The notes beneath the pieces were generated by a model. That model searched no databases. It was not told where the DNA came from and saw only the letters and a list, made by a program, of their open reading frames with translations. A stretch of DNA of 64,000 bases, from contig NZ_KQ954253.1 of the NCBI RefSeq assembly GCF_001519065.1, forward strand, positions 172,158 through 236,157. The letters run 5' to 3'. The translations under genes and the position numbers were made by a program. The stretch comes from Novosphingobium sp. FSW06-99 (GTDB taxonomy: Bacteria > Pseudomonadota > Alphaproteobacteria > Sphingomonadales > Sphingomonadaceae). Within the stretch, counting starts at the first letter, position 1; the number at the start of each line of letters is the position of its first letter. This document shows positions 1 to 8,610 of the stretch, one piece after another.

Positions 1-961
1 TCACCGCGCTCTGACGCGTGATTAGATTGTCCATATTCAGCGTTTCGCCGATCACATCGTCGTATTGGTCGATGCCGAAACCGGTGGCGGCAAGATGCGG
101 CGGCCATCCGCCAACGGTATAGTTGTGCAGCGAGACACCGTCGATGTCCCAGCTATAGACCTTGTCCGACCAGGCCTTCATGACCGCCTCGGTATAGTCG
201 CTCTTGCCCGAATCCCAACCGACGGCGATCCGCTTCATCGCGCCCTGGTCATGCTGGGCCGGGTTGAAATTGTGCGCATAGTGCGCAAAGCGCTTCATTT
301 CCTCGACATAGTGGTCGGCCGACATGGCGCCGCCGCAGCCCCAGTTTTCGTTACCCAGCCCCAGCAGGGCCACACGATAGGGCGCGGGATGGCCGTTGGC
401 GGCGCGTTCGCGCGCCAGCGTGGTGTCGGCACTGGCAGTCATGTATTCCATCCACGCCGCAGCCTCTTCCGGGCTGCCCGAACCGACATTGACCGAAACA
501 TAGGCGTCGGCGCCGATCTGATTGATGAAATCCATGAATTCCTCGGTGCCGAAAGCATTGCTTTCCGGCACCCCGCCCCAGTTGGAATTGACCCGCACGC
601 GGCGTTTGTCGGCCGGTCCGATACCGTCGCGCCAATGGTATTCGTCGGCATAGCAACCGCCGGGCCAGCGTACGTTGGGCACCTTGAGCGCGCGCAGTGC
701 AGTGACCACGTCCGAACGTATCCCGCGCACATTGGCGATCGGCGAATCCTTGCCGACCCAGATACCGCCATAGATGCCCGCGCCCAGATGTTCGGCAAAC
801 TGGCCGAATATGTTGCGATCGATGGCGGGGCCCGACACATCGGTGGCGATCGTCACGTCGACCGTGGGCGTTTGGGCATGCGCCGGCGGCGCCGGGCACA
901 AGAGCAGGGCACAGGCGCCTGACAGCGCGCTGGCGACCCGTGATTTCAGCTTGACGGTCAT
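1..961 (-). CDS. GH51 alpha-L-arabinofuranosidase, exported (partial, runs off left edge)
   Basis: At least 320 residues, with the C-terminal part beyond the window. The ATG at 961 begins a typical signal peptide (basic MTVKLKSR, hydrophobic stretch, AHAQ cleavage region). The mature protein opens with the GH51 pattern ISGP.IDRNIFGQFAEHLGAGIYGG and carries NVRWPGGCYAD and GNENWGCGG, whose Glu (about residue 205) is the family acid/base catalyst. The second catalytic Glu lies off the edge. The family removes terminal arabinofuranosyl groups from arabinoxylan or arabinan. It lies 52 bases downstream of the sugar carrier on the same strand, so the two are probably co-transcribed from the LacI-type operator at 2495. 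Confidence 0.9.
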   Translation of the reverse strand, partial: MTVKLKSRVASALSGACALLLCPAPPAHAQTPTVDVTIATDVSGPAIDRNIFGQFAEHLGAGIYGGIWVGKDSPIANVRGIRSDVVTALRALKVPNVRWPGGCYADEYHWRDGIGPADKRRVRVNSNWGGVPESNAFGTEEFMDFINQIGADAYVSVNVGSGSPEEAAAWMEYMTASADTTLARERAANGHPAPYRVALLGLGNENWGCGGAMSADHYVEEMKRFAHYAHNFNPAQHDQGAMKRIAVGWDSGKSDYTEAVMKAWSDKVYSWDIDGVSLHNYTVGGWPPHLAATGFGIDQYDDVIGETLNMDNLITRQSAV

Positions 962-1013
962 GCTAGTCTCCCGGACTTCGGGTGCAGAGGCAGGGTGGGA
1001 ACGACAGCGCCGG

Positions 1014-2450
1014 TCAATGACCGCCGCCGCTCCACCCATCCATGTCTTCCAGTTCCTTGCCCACCGTTTCGGGCATGAACGCCCGCACGAGGAAAAAGCT
1101 GACAAAAGCGCTGAGTGTGTAGAGCGCATAAGTCGGGGTCAGGCCCAGAGTGCTGGCCATGCCGGGAAAGCTTTGCACCACGGCATAGTTGGCGATCCAT
1201 TGCGCCAGACCGCAGACGGCCAGCGCCGAACCGCGCAACTGGTTGGGAAACATTTCGCCCAGCATGACCCACATCACCGGGCCCCAACTGATGTTGAAGA
1301 ACACCACATAGATATTGGCCGCAATCACTGCGACCAGCCCATAGCCTTGGGCGAGCGACAGCGCGCCATGGGCATCGAGCGTGCCTTTTGAAAAAGCCCA
1401 GGTCATCGTGCCCAGCGCCAGCGTCATGCCCACCGAACCGACCAGCAGCAGCGGCTTGCGCCCCACTTTGTCGATCACCCCCATGGCCAGGAAACAGGCC
1501 GCCACCGACACCAGGCCCGAGATGACATTGCGCTCCAGCGCGGCCTTTTCGGACACGCCGGCCAGTTGCCACAGCGTCTCTCCGTAATAGAAAATTACAT
1601 TGATGCCGACAAATTGCTGAAACAGGGCCAGCACCAGTCCCGCCCAGACGACCGGGCGCAGCACCGTGCCCGGCGCCAGCACATCGGCCAGACGCGGGTG
1701 ATGATCCTTTGCAAACGAGGCGCGGATGTCGTCCACCTTGCGATCGGCCTCGACTGTGCCGAACAGGCGGGTCAGCACCGCGCGCGCTTCAACCACGCGG
1801 TTGCTGCTGATCAGATAGCGCGGGCTTTCGGGAATGAATTGCAGCGCCACCAGAAAGACCACCGCAGGCACCGATTGCGCCAGATACATCCAGCGCCACG
1901 CGGGATGCCCCGCCACGATGCCCAGCGAACTTCCCGCCGCCTGCGCCAGAAAATAATTGACCACAAATGCCAGCGTGAGGCCGGAGATGATCATCACTTG
2001 CTGCACACTGGTCAGACGGCCGCGAATGTTGGCCGGTGCCACCTCTGAAATATACGCTGGCGACAACACGCTGGCCGCGCCCACCGCCATGCCGCCGCAG
2101 AACCGCGCGACGACAAAGACAGCGTGAATGTCGGTCGTGCCCTGCACCAGCGCGCCAACCAGAAACAGCAGCGCGGCGGCGATCAGAATGCGCTTGCGGC
2201 CAAACCGGTCGGCCAGTCGCCCCGCCAGAAACGCACCCAGCGCACAGCCCATCAGCAACGAGCCGACCGTGAACCCCAGCCAGGCATCATCCAGCGCAAA
2301 GGCATCCTTAAGGCCTGCCTGCGTGCCGTTGACGGCGCCGCTGTCATACCCGAACAACAGTCCGCCAATTGTCGCCACCCCGACGATCGCGCTGATCAAT
2401 GCCAGATTGGTACGCGCCGGTTCCATGTGAGCCGGTGGTGCAGCAGCCAT
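1014..2450 (-). CDS. MFS sugar porter (pentose/H+ symporter-like)
   Basis: A 478-residue inner-membrane carrier of the MFS sugar porter family (XylE/AraE type). Family signatures are visible in order: GRLADRFGRKR in the loop between helices 2 and 3, PESPRYLI after helix 6, QQFVGINVIFYYG in helix 7, DKVGRKP in loop 8-9 and PETVGKELE near the C terminus. Length is typical. The ATG at 2450 is preceded by GGGGAGAG as ribosome binding site. Neighbours (arabinofuranosidase, pentose-oxidation genes) suggest arabinose or xylose as substrate, but specificity cannot be read from sequence. A LacI-type operator lies 45 bases upstream. Confidence 0.9.
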   Translation of the reverse strand: MAAAPPAHMEPARTNLALISAIVGVATIGGLLFGYDSGAVNGTQAGLKDAFALDDAWLGFTVGSLLMGCALGAFLAGRLADRFGRKRILIAAALLFLVGALVQGTTDIHAVFVVARFCGGMAVGAASVLSPAYISEVAPANIRGRLTSVQQVMIISGLTLAFVVNYFLAQAAGSSLGIVAGHPAWRWMYLAQSVPAVVFLVALQFIPESPRYLISSNRVVEARAVLTRLFGTVEADRKVDDIRASFAKDHHPRLADVLAPGTVLRPVVWAGLVLALFQQFVGINVIFYYGETLWQLAGVSEKAALERNVISGLVSVAACFLAMGVIDKVGRKPLLLVGSVGMTLALGTMTWAFSKGTLDAHGALSLAQGYGLVAVIAANIYVVFFNISWGPVMWVMLGEMFPNQLRGSALAVCGLAQWIANYAVVQSFPGMASTLGLTPTYALYTLSAFVSFFLVRAFMPETVGKELEDMDGWSGGGH

Positions 2451-2494
2451 ATATCACTCTCCCCAGACCGATCGAAAACTCGCCGGCCGAATTA

Positions 2495-2508
2495 TGGTAG
2501 CGCTATCT
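2495..2508. promoter_or_regulatory. LacI-family operator, copy 1
   Basis: The 14-mer TGGTAGCGCTATCT has the perfect core palindrome TAGCGCTA, the usual shape of a LacI-family operator. It lies in the divergent gap between the sugar carrier (minus strand) and the LacI-type regulator (plus strand). The same 14 bases plus the following T recur at 8539-8553 before the XylX-like operon. Binding by the regulator at 2636 is inferred. Confidence 0.75.
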
Positions 2509-2635
2509 TTATCGTCTGCGCGATCGAGCGCAAGTGCTATTCAACCCATTGTGCATTTTGCCGGAAATGTCATGCCCCCTTGCAAAGAACCGGATGCAGG
2601 CAATAGACCGGCAAGGAAGAACGGAAACAATCGGC

Positions 2636-3709
2636 ATGGCGGATAAAAAAACCAATGGGCGGCAACTGGGTCGGCCGACAGTCAGCGACGTGGCCCGGCT
2701 GGCCAATTGTTCGCTGATGACCGTCAGCCGGGTTGTCAATGGCGGGACCGGGGTGCGGGCCGAAACGCGCGAGGCGGTCGAAGCGGCCATCAAGGCGCTC
2801 AACTATGCCCCCAACCGGGCCGCACGCAGCCTGGCCAGCGCGGGCGAAACACGCGTCGCGCTGCTCTATACCAACCCGTCCGCCGCCTATTTGAGCGAAT
2901 TGCTGATCGGGTGCATGGACGAAGCCAGCCAGATCGATGCGCATATCATGGTCGAACGCTGCGCCACCCCGGAAGAGCAGGCGCGGGTGATCCAGCGGCT
3001 GGTCTCGATCGGGATCGAGGGCTTTCTGCTGCCCCCGCCGCTGTGCGACGAGGACCACTTGCTCGATCTGCTCCGCCGCCAGCGCATTCCCTCGGTGCTG
3101 ATCGGCCCCGGTCGGGCCGAAGCCCATCACCATGCCGTGATGATCGACGATTATCAGGCCGCGCATGACATGACCCGCCACATCATCGCGCTGGGCCACA
3201 AACGGATCGGATTCGTGATCGGCAATCCGGTGCAGTCAGCCAGCGGGTTGCGCCTTGCCGGATTTCGCGATGCGATGAGCGAAGCGGGGTTGCCGGTGGT
3301 CGATGCGCTGGTGCGTCAGGGCCTGTTCACGTATCGATCGGGCATGGACGCAGCGCTCGAAATGCTGACGCTGCCCGAACGGCCCACCGCGATCTTTGCC
3401 TCGAACGACGACATGGCGGCCGGGTGCATTGCCGCCGCGCAGCGCAGCCGGCTCGACGTGCCGGGCGATCTGACCGTGTGCGGGTTCGACGATACCGCCA
3501 ATGCATCGACGATCTGGCCCGAACTGACCACAATCCGGCAACCGATCAGCGACATGGCGCGACGCGGTCTGTCGATGCTGAATGCCGGCATTGTCGAGGC
3601 GCGGTCCGGGCAGCCTGTGCGGCCACAGCATGTCACGCTCGACTATGCGCTGATCGAGCGGTCATCGGACGGTCCGCCGCCCCGCACACGGGGCAGCAAG
3701 ACCACCTGA
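2636..3709 (+). CDS. LacI-family transcriptional regulator
   Basis: 357 residues from the ATG at 2636; the frame is open further upstream (ATG at 2534), but this start gives the usual family length and puts the helix-turn-helix close to the N terminus. The headpiece reads TVSDVARLANCSLMTVSRVVNG followed by the hinge-helix region (NRAARSLAS), then a periplasmic-binding-protein-like ligand domain with VCGFDDT and PTAIFASNDDMAAG. It is divergent from the sugar carrier and convergent with the esterase at 3739. It probably represses both operator-bearing units when their sugar or sugar-acid inducer is absent. Confidence 0.92.
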   Translation: MADKKTNGRQLGRPTVSDVARLANCSLMTVSRVVNGGTGVRAETREAVEAAIKALNYAPNRAARSLASAGETRVALLYTNPSAAYLSELLIGCMDEASQIDAHIMVERCATPEEQARVIQRLVSIGIEGFLLPPPLCDEDHLLDLLRRQRIPSVLIGPGRAEAHHHAVMIDDYQAAHDMTRHIIALGHKRIGFVIGNPVQSASGLRLAGFRDAMSEAGLPVVDALVRQGLFTYRSGMDAALEMLTLPERPTAIFASNDDMAAGCIAAAQRSRLDVPGDLTVCGFDDTANASTIWPELTTIRQPISDMARRGLSMLNAGIVEARSGQPVRPQHVTLDYALIERSSDGPPPRTRGSKTT

Positions 3710-3738
3710 AGCGCATCATCGCCGCAAGGGGAACAGCG

Positions 3739-5667
3739 TCAATTGCCAACGACATCGAGCGCAAAGCCAGGAACGGGCAGCGATCGACCGTCGAACAGGT
3801 TGACCACCGGGCTGTCGGCCCAGGCATAGCGCACGCGGGTGACCGGGCGGCCGTCCCCCGGCACTATCAGCGTGTCACCGTCGATCGCGGCACGGGCATA
3901 ACGGCAATCGGTATCACCTGGCCCGCACAGTTCGATACCCAGCGGATCGGGGCCGCTCCAGGCATGCAGACCGCCGTCGATCCCGGTGAAACGCACCCGG
4001 ATCGAGGCCCCTTCGCGCACGGCCGACACCGGCATCGGCATGGCGATGCCGCGCGCGGCCATCGCCAGCCGCAGACCCAGCGCCTGTTTGTTGGCGGGGT
4101 GGATGTCGGAGCGTTCACCGATATCGATCGCCGACACCAGCGAGACATGGGGCTCTTGCGCCGCAACCAGCCGTTGTTCGTTGCGCAAGGCGGCCCAACT
4201 CGACGGCCCCGGCGCCAGCCCGACCGGCCCGTAATTGGCCAATTGCACGATCTCCACCGACAGATCCTGGCCGAACAGGCCGCGCCATCCGCCGATCAGC
4301 GCCTTGAGCCGCCCGGCATAGCCCGGCGTATCGACATCGCTTTCGCCCTGATACCAGGCGACACCCTTGAGCGACAGCGAGCCCAGTGGCGCGATCATGT
4401 GGTTGTGCATCACCCCGATGCCGCCATTGGCATCCCACGCCGGGCGCGGCGGATAAGTCTGCGCCGGTGAAATGCTGAAACGCCAGCCGTCTGCCAGTGG
4501 CAGCGTCTCGCCGGTTCCGATCCGCAGGGCAAGCTTGTCGGGCGTGCTGACAAACCCGCCATTGGCATAGCTGTTGGTCACCGCAACCATGATTTCGTTG
4601 ACGCCTTCGTGCAGATAGGCGGGCGGCAGGCGGTATTCCCGTTCGGTATCCCAGCCAAAGGTGTTGCCCACCGGCTTGCCGTTGACCCAGGTCATATCCA
4701 GATCATCGAGCACACCCAGGCCCAGCACGGCCCCGGCCGCCGCCTGGGCCTGCGTCAGGCGGACCTGCCGACGCAGCCACACCGTGCCGGTGGCTTTGGT
4801 GGCCAGCGGCGTGCCGGTCCACGCCAGCCAACCCGAAATCTGCGGAACCGGCTGCCACGGCAGGATATCGGGGTGCAGCCAGGGGTCTGTGCCACCGGCT
4901 GCACCGTGATACCATTCAACCCAGCGCGGAGCAAAGCCGGTAACCGCGGCCAGGGGATCGCCGGCATATTGCGCAAGCTGGCGCATGTCGGCCTGACCAT
5001 AGAGCGCAAGCCCGGCTTCGGGGCTGAGCCAGGGGCGCAGTTGCGATCCGCCCCAACTGGCATGGATGGCGCCGACCGGAACCTTGAGCGCGGTGCGAAG
5101 ATTGCGGGCCATCAGATAACAGGCCGCCGAAAAGCCGATCGTGGATTCGCGCGCACTGGCCTGCCAGGCAGCCGGTCGGCCAAAATCGCGCTGGGGTTCA
5201 TAGGCGATGGTTTTCGGCACTTCGAGCAGGCGCAGCATGGGATCGGCCGAATGCGCCGCCTCCATTTCGCCATTCAGCGCCCGCGCCAGGGGAAATTCCA
5301 TGTTCGACTGGCCGGAACAGAGCCAGACATCGCCCACCAGTAGATCATGGCGCGCAACCGACTGGCCATTGGCCGAAACCACCAGATCGACCGCGGTGGT
5401 CGACGCGGCACGGGCCGGAAAGACCAGTTCAAACCGGCCCCGCGCGTCGGCCTGCGTTTGCGCGGTGGCCTCGCCAAGCCGACCCGAAACGGCGGCGCGC
5501 GGGGCCGCGTCGCCGTCCACTTTGACCGGCGCGTCGCGCTGGATCACGGCGTGATCGCCCCATACTGGCAGCAGCGTCAGCGATGCAGGCGTTTGCGCCT
5601 GCACTGCCGACGTGCCCAGCCAGGCGACAACCAGCGCGGAAGCGGAAACCCAGTTTGCATGCCTCAT
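3739..5667 (-). CDS. Sialate O-acetylesterase-family (SASA) carbohydrate esterase, exported
   Basis: 642 residues. The ATG at 5667 shares bases with the TGA of the upstream lactonase gene (TGATG), has GGAG eight bases before it and begins a clear signal peptide ending in AVQAQ; a start six codons earlier is less likely. SGNH-type features are SGQSNMEFPL (nucleophile Ser), HASWGGSQLRPW, WYQGESD and DIHPANKQ (late Asp-x-x-His). A beta-sandwich insert lies between about residues 250 and 400. In glycan-degradation loci this family removes O-acetyl groups from xylan side chains as well as sialic acids; with no sialic acid genes here, deacetylation of hemicellulose fragments is more likely. Confidence 0.85.
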   Translation of the reverse strand: MRHANWVSASALVVAWLGTSAVQAQTPASLTLLPVWGDHAVIQRDAPVKVDGDAAPRAAVSGRLGEATAQTQADARGRFELVFPARAASTTAVDLVVSANGQSVARHDLLVGDVWLCSGQSNMEFPLARALNGEMEAAHSADPMLRLLEVPKTIAYEPQRDFGRPAAWQASARESTIGFSAACYLMARNLRTALKVPVGAIHASWGGSQLRPWLSPEAGLALYGQADMRQLAQYAGDPLAAVTGFAPRWVEWYHGAAGGTDPWLHPDILPWQPVPQISGWLAWTGTPLATKATGTVWLRRQVRLTQAQAAAGAVLGLGVLDDLDMTWVNGKPVGNTFGWDTEREYRLPPAYLHEGVNEIMVAVTNSYANGGFVSTPDKLALRIGTGETLPLADGWRFSISPAQTYPPRPAWDANGGIGVMHNHMIAPLGSLSLKGVAWYQGESDVDTPGYAGRLKALIGGWRGLFGQDLSVEIVQLANYGPVGLAPGPSSWAALRNEQRLVAAQEPHVSLVSAIDIGERSDIHPANKQALGLRLAMAARGIAMPMPVSAVREGASIRVRFTGIDGGLHAWSGPDPLGIELCGPGDTDCRYARAAIDGDTLIVPGDGRPVTRVRYAWADSPVVNLFDGRSLPVPGFALDVVGN

Positions 5668-6551
5668 CAGCCCAACTCCACCCATGTCTGTCCAATTCCC
5701 GGTACCGCGCTGTCAAAGGCAAACACATCGCCCGCCATCGGTTGCGTAGCCAGATCCCGCGGATCGAGACCCTTTCTGGCTGTCGTGATGTAGACCCGGC
5801 GCAAATCGGCACCGCCAAACGCGACTTTCGTCACATTGGCGACAGGCAAGTCCACTTTGTCCAGCAACGTTCCGTCGGGTGCATAGCGGGCCACCCCCCA
5901 GCCGTTCCACAGGCCGGTCCAGATACCCCCTTGCGCATCGCAGACCGGACCATCGGGCCAGGCATCGGGAAAATCGCGGGCAGTATCGACCCACAGTCGG
6001 GCCGGCCCGGGGCGACCGTCGGCATCGAGTGGCGCCTTCAGGATGCGTTTGCCCAGGGTATCGGTATAATAGATCGCGGTGCCATCGGGCGCGATCGCGG
6101 GGCCGTTGGTGATGCAGATATCGGCGGGGCCAGCCGCTTCGATCCGACCCCGCGAAAAGCGATAGAATCGGCCGGTCGGTGCCGCCTCGTCATCATCCAT
6201 CGACCCGAAGCAGACCGTGCCATCTGGCCCGATACAGGCATCGTTGAGCCGATTGCCGGGCCGCTCGTCCGCGATCGGGCCGAGGTGGTGCCACGACGCC
6301 TGATCGGCGTCGGGGTCGACCACGTGCAGGCCGGTCTTCAACCCTGCCAGCAGCCGACCATCGGCGGCGGGCAAAACCCAGCCCACCTGATCCGGCGCGG
6401 GCAATATGGTATGTCTGGCGCTGGCGGGATCGAAACGGTGTACGTGTTGCAGCTTGATATCGACGAACCACAGGCAGGCACGGCGTTCATCCCAAACCGG
6501 GCCTTCGCCCAGCATGCAGCCCGATGACAAGACCCGGTCAACGCGCACCAT
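5667..6551 (-). CDS. SMP-30/gluconolactonase-family sugar lactonase
   Basis: 294 residues, a six-bladed propeller of the SMP-30/gluconolactonase/LRE family. Metal-ligand motifs are visible: LGEGPVWD (Glu near residue 18), NRLNDACIGPDG (Asn), ITNGPA (Asn) and WPDGPVCD (Asp). The start at 6551 is chosen because it overlaps the TGA of the SDR gene as TGATG; an ATG nine bases upstream sits too close to the G-rich ribosome site. In this operon it should open the pentono-lactone made by the SDR dehydrogenase (arabinonolactone or xylonolactone). Confidence 0.88.
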   Translation of the reverse strand: MVRVDRVLSSGCMLGEGPVWDERRACLWFVDIKLQHVHRFDPASARHTILPAPDQVGWVLPAADGRLLAGLKTGLHVVDPDADQASWHHLGPIADERPGNRLNDACIGPDGTVCFGSMDDDEAAPTGRFYRFSRGRIEAAGPADICITNGPAIAPDGTAIYYTDTLGKRILKAPLDADGRPGPARLWVDTARDFPDAWPDGPVCDAQGGIWTGLWNGWGVARYAPDGTLLDKVDLPVANVTKVAFGGADLRRVYITTARKGLDPRDLATQPMAGDVFAFDSAVPGIGQTWVELG

Positions 6552-7333
6552 CAGCCCCATCCCCCGTCAACCCAATAGGAATGCGCCGTGCAGCAACGCG
6601 CATCGTCCGAGGCGAGGAACAGCGCCATTGCCGCAATATCGAATGGCTGCAGACGGTGCTTGATGCACTGTGCCGCGACAATTTCGCTTTCGGCACCAGG
6701 CGTATAGAGCTGCATCTGGCGGGGCGTCTGCACGTTGCCGGGGATGATCGTGTTGACACGTATACCCGTCGGACCAAGTTCACGGGCCAGACTGCGCGTC
6801 AACCCTTCGGCGCCGGCTTTCGCGGTCTGATAGACCGACAGGTCTTCCAGCCCCAGATGCCATGAAATCGACCCAAGGTTGAGCACGACCCCGCCGCCGG
6901 CCGCCGTCATGGCCGGTGCAACCGCCTGCGCCGCAAAGAACATGTGCTTCAGATTGATCGCGATACGCTCGTCCCAATAGTCCGGGGTCACGGCCTCGAT
7001 ACGATGGCGCTGGTCACTGGCCGCATTGCTGATCAACACGTCGCATCCGCCCAGTTCGGCGATCAGTGCATGCAGGCAGGCGATCAAGCCTGCGCTGTCG
7101 GCAATGTCCTGCAGGCGGAACAGGGGCGTATGCGGCGCATGGCCAAGCATCTCGACCAGCCGCTGAGCCGCATCTGCCTGGATGTCGACAAAGCCCACGT
7201 GCGCGCCCTGATCGGCAAACCGTTCGACCAGACATGCGCCAATCCCCGTGGCCCCACCGGTGACGATGACGCGTTTGTCGCGCAGACTGGGATAGATGGC
7301 CGAAAACGGCCGGATCGCGGTGGTGGTGGGCAC
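6551..7333 (-). CDS. SDR sugar dehydrogenase (L-arabinose/D-xylose 1-dehydrogenase-like)
   Basis: 260 residues from a GTG at 7333, with GAGG eight bases upstream. Longer in-frame starts would run into the preceding gene. Classical SDR features: VTGGATGIG for NAD(P) binding, ISNAAS in place of NNAG, LGSISW (Ser), and YQTAK (Tyr/Lys catalytic pair). The C-terminal WVDGGWG resembles sugar dehydrogenases of the XylB type. It begins 53 bases after the XylX-like gene and is translationally coupled to the lactonase, giving the dehydrogenase-lactonase pair of an oxidative pentose pathway. Confidence 0.85.
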   Translation of the reverse strand: MPTTTAIRPFSAIYPSLRDKRVIVTGGATGIGACLVERFADQGAHVGFVDIQADAAQRLVEMLGHAPHTPLFRLQDIADSAGLIACLHALIAELGGCDVLISNAASDQRHRIEAVTPDYWDERIAINLKHMFFAAQAVAPAMTAAGGGVVLNLGSISWHLGLEDLSVYQTAKAGAEGLTRSLARELGPTGIRVNTIIPGNVQTPRQMQLYTPGAESEIVAAQCIKHRLQPFDIAAMALFLASDDARCCTAHSYWVDGGWG

Positions 7334-7386
7334 GGGGCTACCTCGGTCGATGGTCTGGAGCGAGCGCACGGATGGTACCTCGACGG

Positions 7387-8511
7387 TCAGATACGATCGA
7401 TCAGGCCGCGCCCGGCCAGATTGCGCATGAAGGCGGCAATTCCCGTGGTCCACGGCGGCGCATCGCGAGACGTGGTGACGGTGTTGGTCAGCACACCCAG
7501 GCGACTGGACCGGATGGTCACCACATCGCCGACTTTGTGGGAAAACCCGGCGCCCGCAGTGTCGCGATCCTGCGTCGGGGCGAACAAGGTGCCGCAAAAC
7601 AGCACGAAACCATCGGGATAATGGTGCTCGCTTAGCGCTTGATCGACCAGATCGAGCGGATCGCGGCTGATCTGGTCCATCAGGTTGAGGCCTTGCAGAC
7701 GGAAATTGTCGCGCCCTTCGATGGTCAGTTCGACTTCCGCCTGGCGCACATCATCGATGCCGAACGCTTCGTCAAACAGCCGGATCAGCGGACCAATCGC
7801 GCAAGACGCGGTGTTGTCCTTGGCCTTTGACAGCAACAGCGCCGAACGGCCTTCGAAATCGCGCAAATTGACGTCATTTCCCAGCGTCGCGCCGACCACG
7901 CGGCCGTGCCCATCGACCACCAGCACCACTTCGGGTTCGGGGTTGTTCCACAGCGAATCCGATCGCACGCCCACCGGCGCGTCCGTGCCGACCGTCGACA
8001 GCACCGGCGATTTGGAAAAGATCTCGGCATCGGGACCGATCGCGACTTCGAGATATTGCGACCACATGCCCTGCGCAATCAGCGCCTGTTTCAGCACGGC
8101 GGCCTGGTCGCTGCCGGGCACGACCGAGCGGATGCCCGCGCCGATGTGCATCTCCAGTTCGTCGCGCAGTTGCGCCGCAGCACCGGCATCACCGCGCGCG
8201 CGCTCTTCGATCACGCGTTCGATCGCGCTGACCGCAAATGTCACCCCGGATGCCTTCACGCATTGCAGGTCGATCGGCGAGACCAGCCGCCAGCCCTGCG
8301 GCAACCCGACCTCGACCGGGCCGATCGGCACTCCGCCCCTGAAGGTCCGACGCGCGATCGCGCCCGAAACGGTGGATGCCACCGTGGTGATATCGTGGAT
8401 CACACCCTGGCGCACGACGATTACATGCGGTCCATCGGGCGCTTCGGCCCGCCCTACAAACAGCCCGGCGCGAAAATCGCCCGGCAGACACGCCAAAAGA
8501 CTGTCAGTCAT
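7387..8511 (-). CDS. xylX: FAH-superfamily 2-keto-3-deoxy-pentonate dehydratase (XylX-like)
   Basis: 374 residues of the fumarylacetoacetate-hydrolase superfamily, closest in length and layout to XylX of the Weimberg pathway, which dehydrates 2-keto-3-deoxyxylonate (or the L-arabinonate analogue) to 2-oxoglutarate semialdehyde. Metal-binding acidic residues are visible in WNNPEPEVVLVV and GNDVNLRDFEGRS. The frame is open to 8589, but the ATG at 8511 has GGTGACGGGG before it and leaves the operator at 8539 outside the coding region. First gene of a four-gene minus-strand operon. Substrate isomer (D-xylose or L-arabinose route) is not resolved. Confidence 0.82.
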   Translation of the reverse strand: MTDSLLACLPGDFRAGLFVGRAEAPDGPHVIVVRQGVIHDITTVASTVSGAIARRTFRGGVPIGPVEVGLPQGWRLVSPIDLQCVKASGVTFAVSAIERVIEERARGDAGAAAQLRDELEMHIGAGIRSVVPGSDQAAVLKQALIAQGMWSQYLEVAIGPDAEIFSKSPVLSTVGTDAPVGVRSDSLWNNPEPEVVLVVDGHGRVVGATLGNDVNLRDFEGRSALLLSKAKDNTASCAIGPLIRLFDEAFGIDDVRQAEVELTIEGRDNFRLQGLNLMDQISRDPLDLVDQALSEHHYPDGFVLFCGTLFAPTQDRDTAGAGFSHKVGDVVTIRSSRLGVLTNTVTTSRDAPPWTTGIAAFMRNLAGRGLIDRI

Positions 8512-8538
8512 CCCCGTCACCTGGTTGCGCGCGTTTTG

Positions 8539-8552
8539 TGGTAGCGCTATCT
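8539..8552. promoter_or_regulatory. LacI-family operator, copy 2
   Basis: TGGTAGCGCTATCT, identical to the site at 2495-2508, lying 28 bases before the ATG of the XylX-like gene. This places the pentose-oxidation operon under the same repressor as the sugar carrier and arabinofuranosidase. Confidence 0.75.
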
Positions 8553-8610
8553 TAAGGCGATGCTTACGCAAGATTGCAGCCGGAAACAAACGAAAAGCGC
8601 GCGGGGATAG

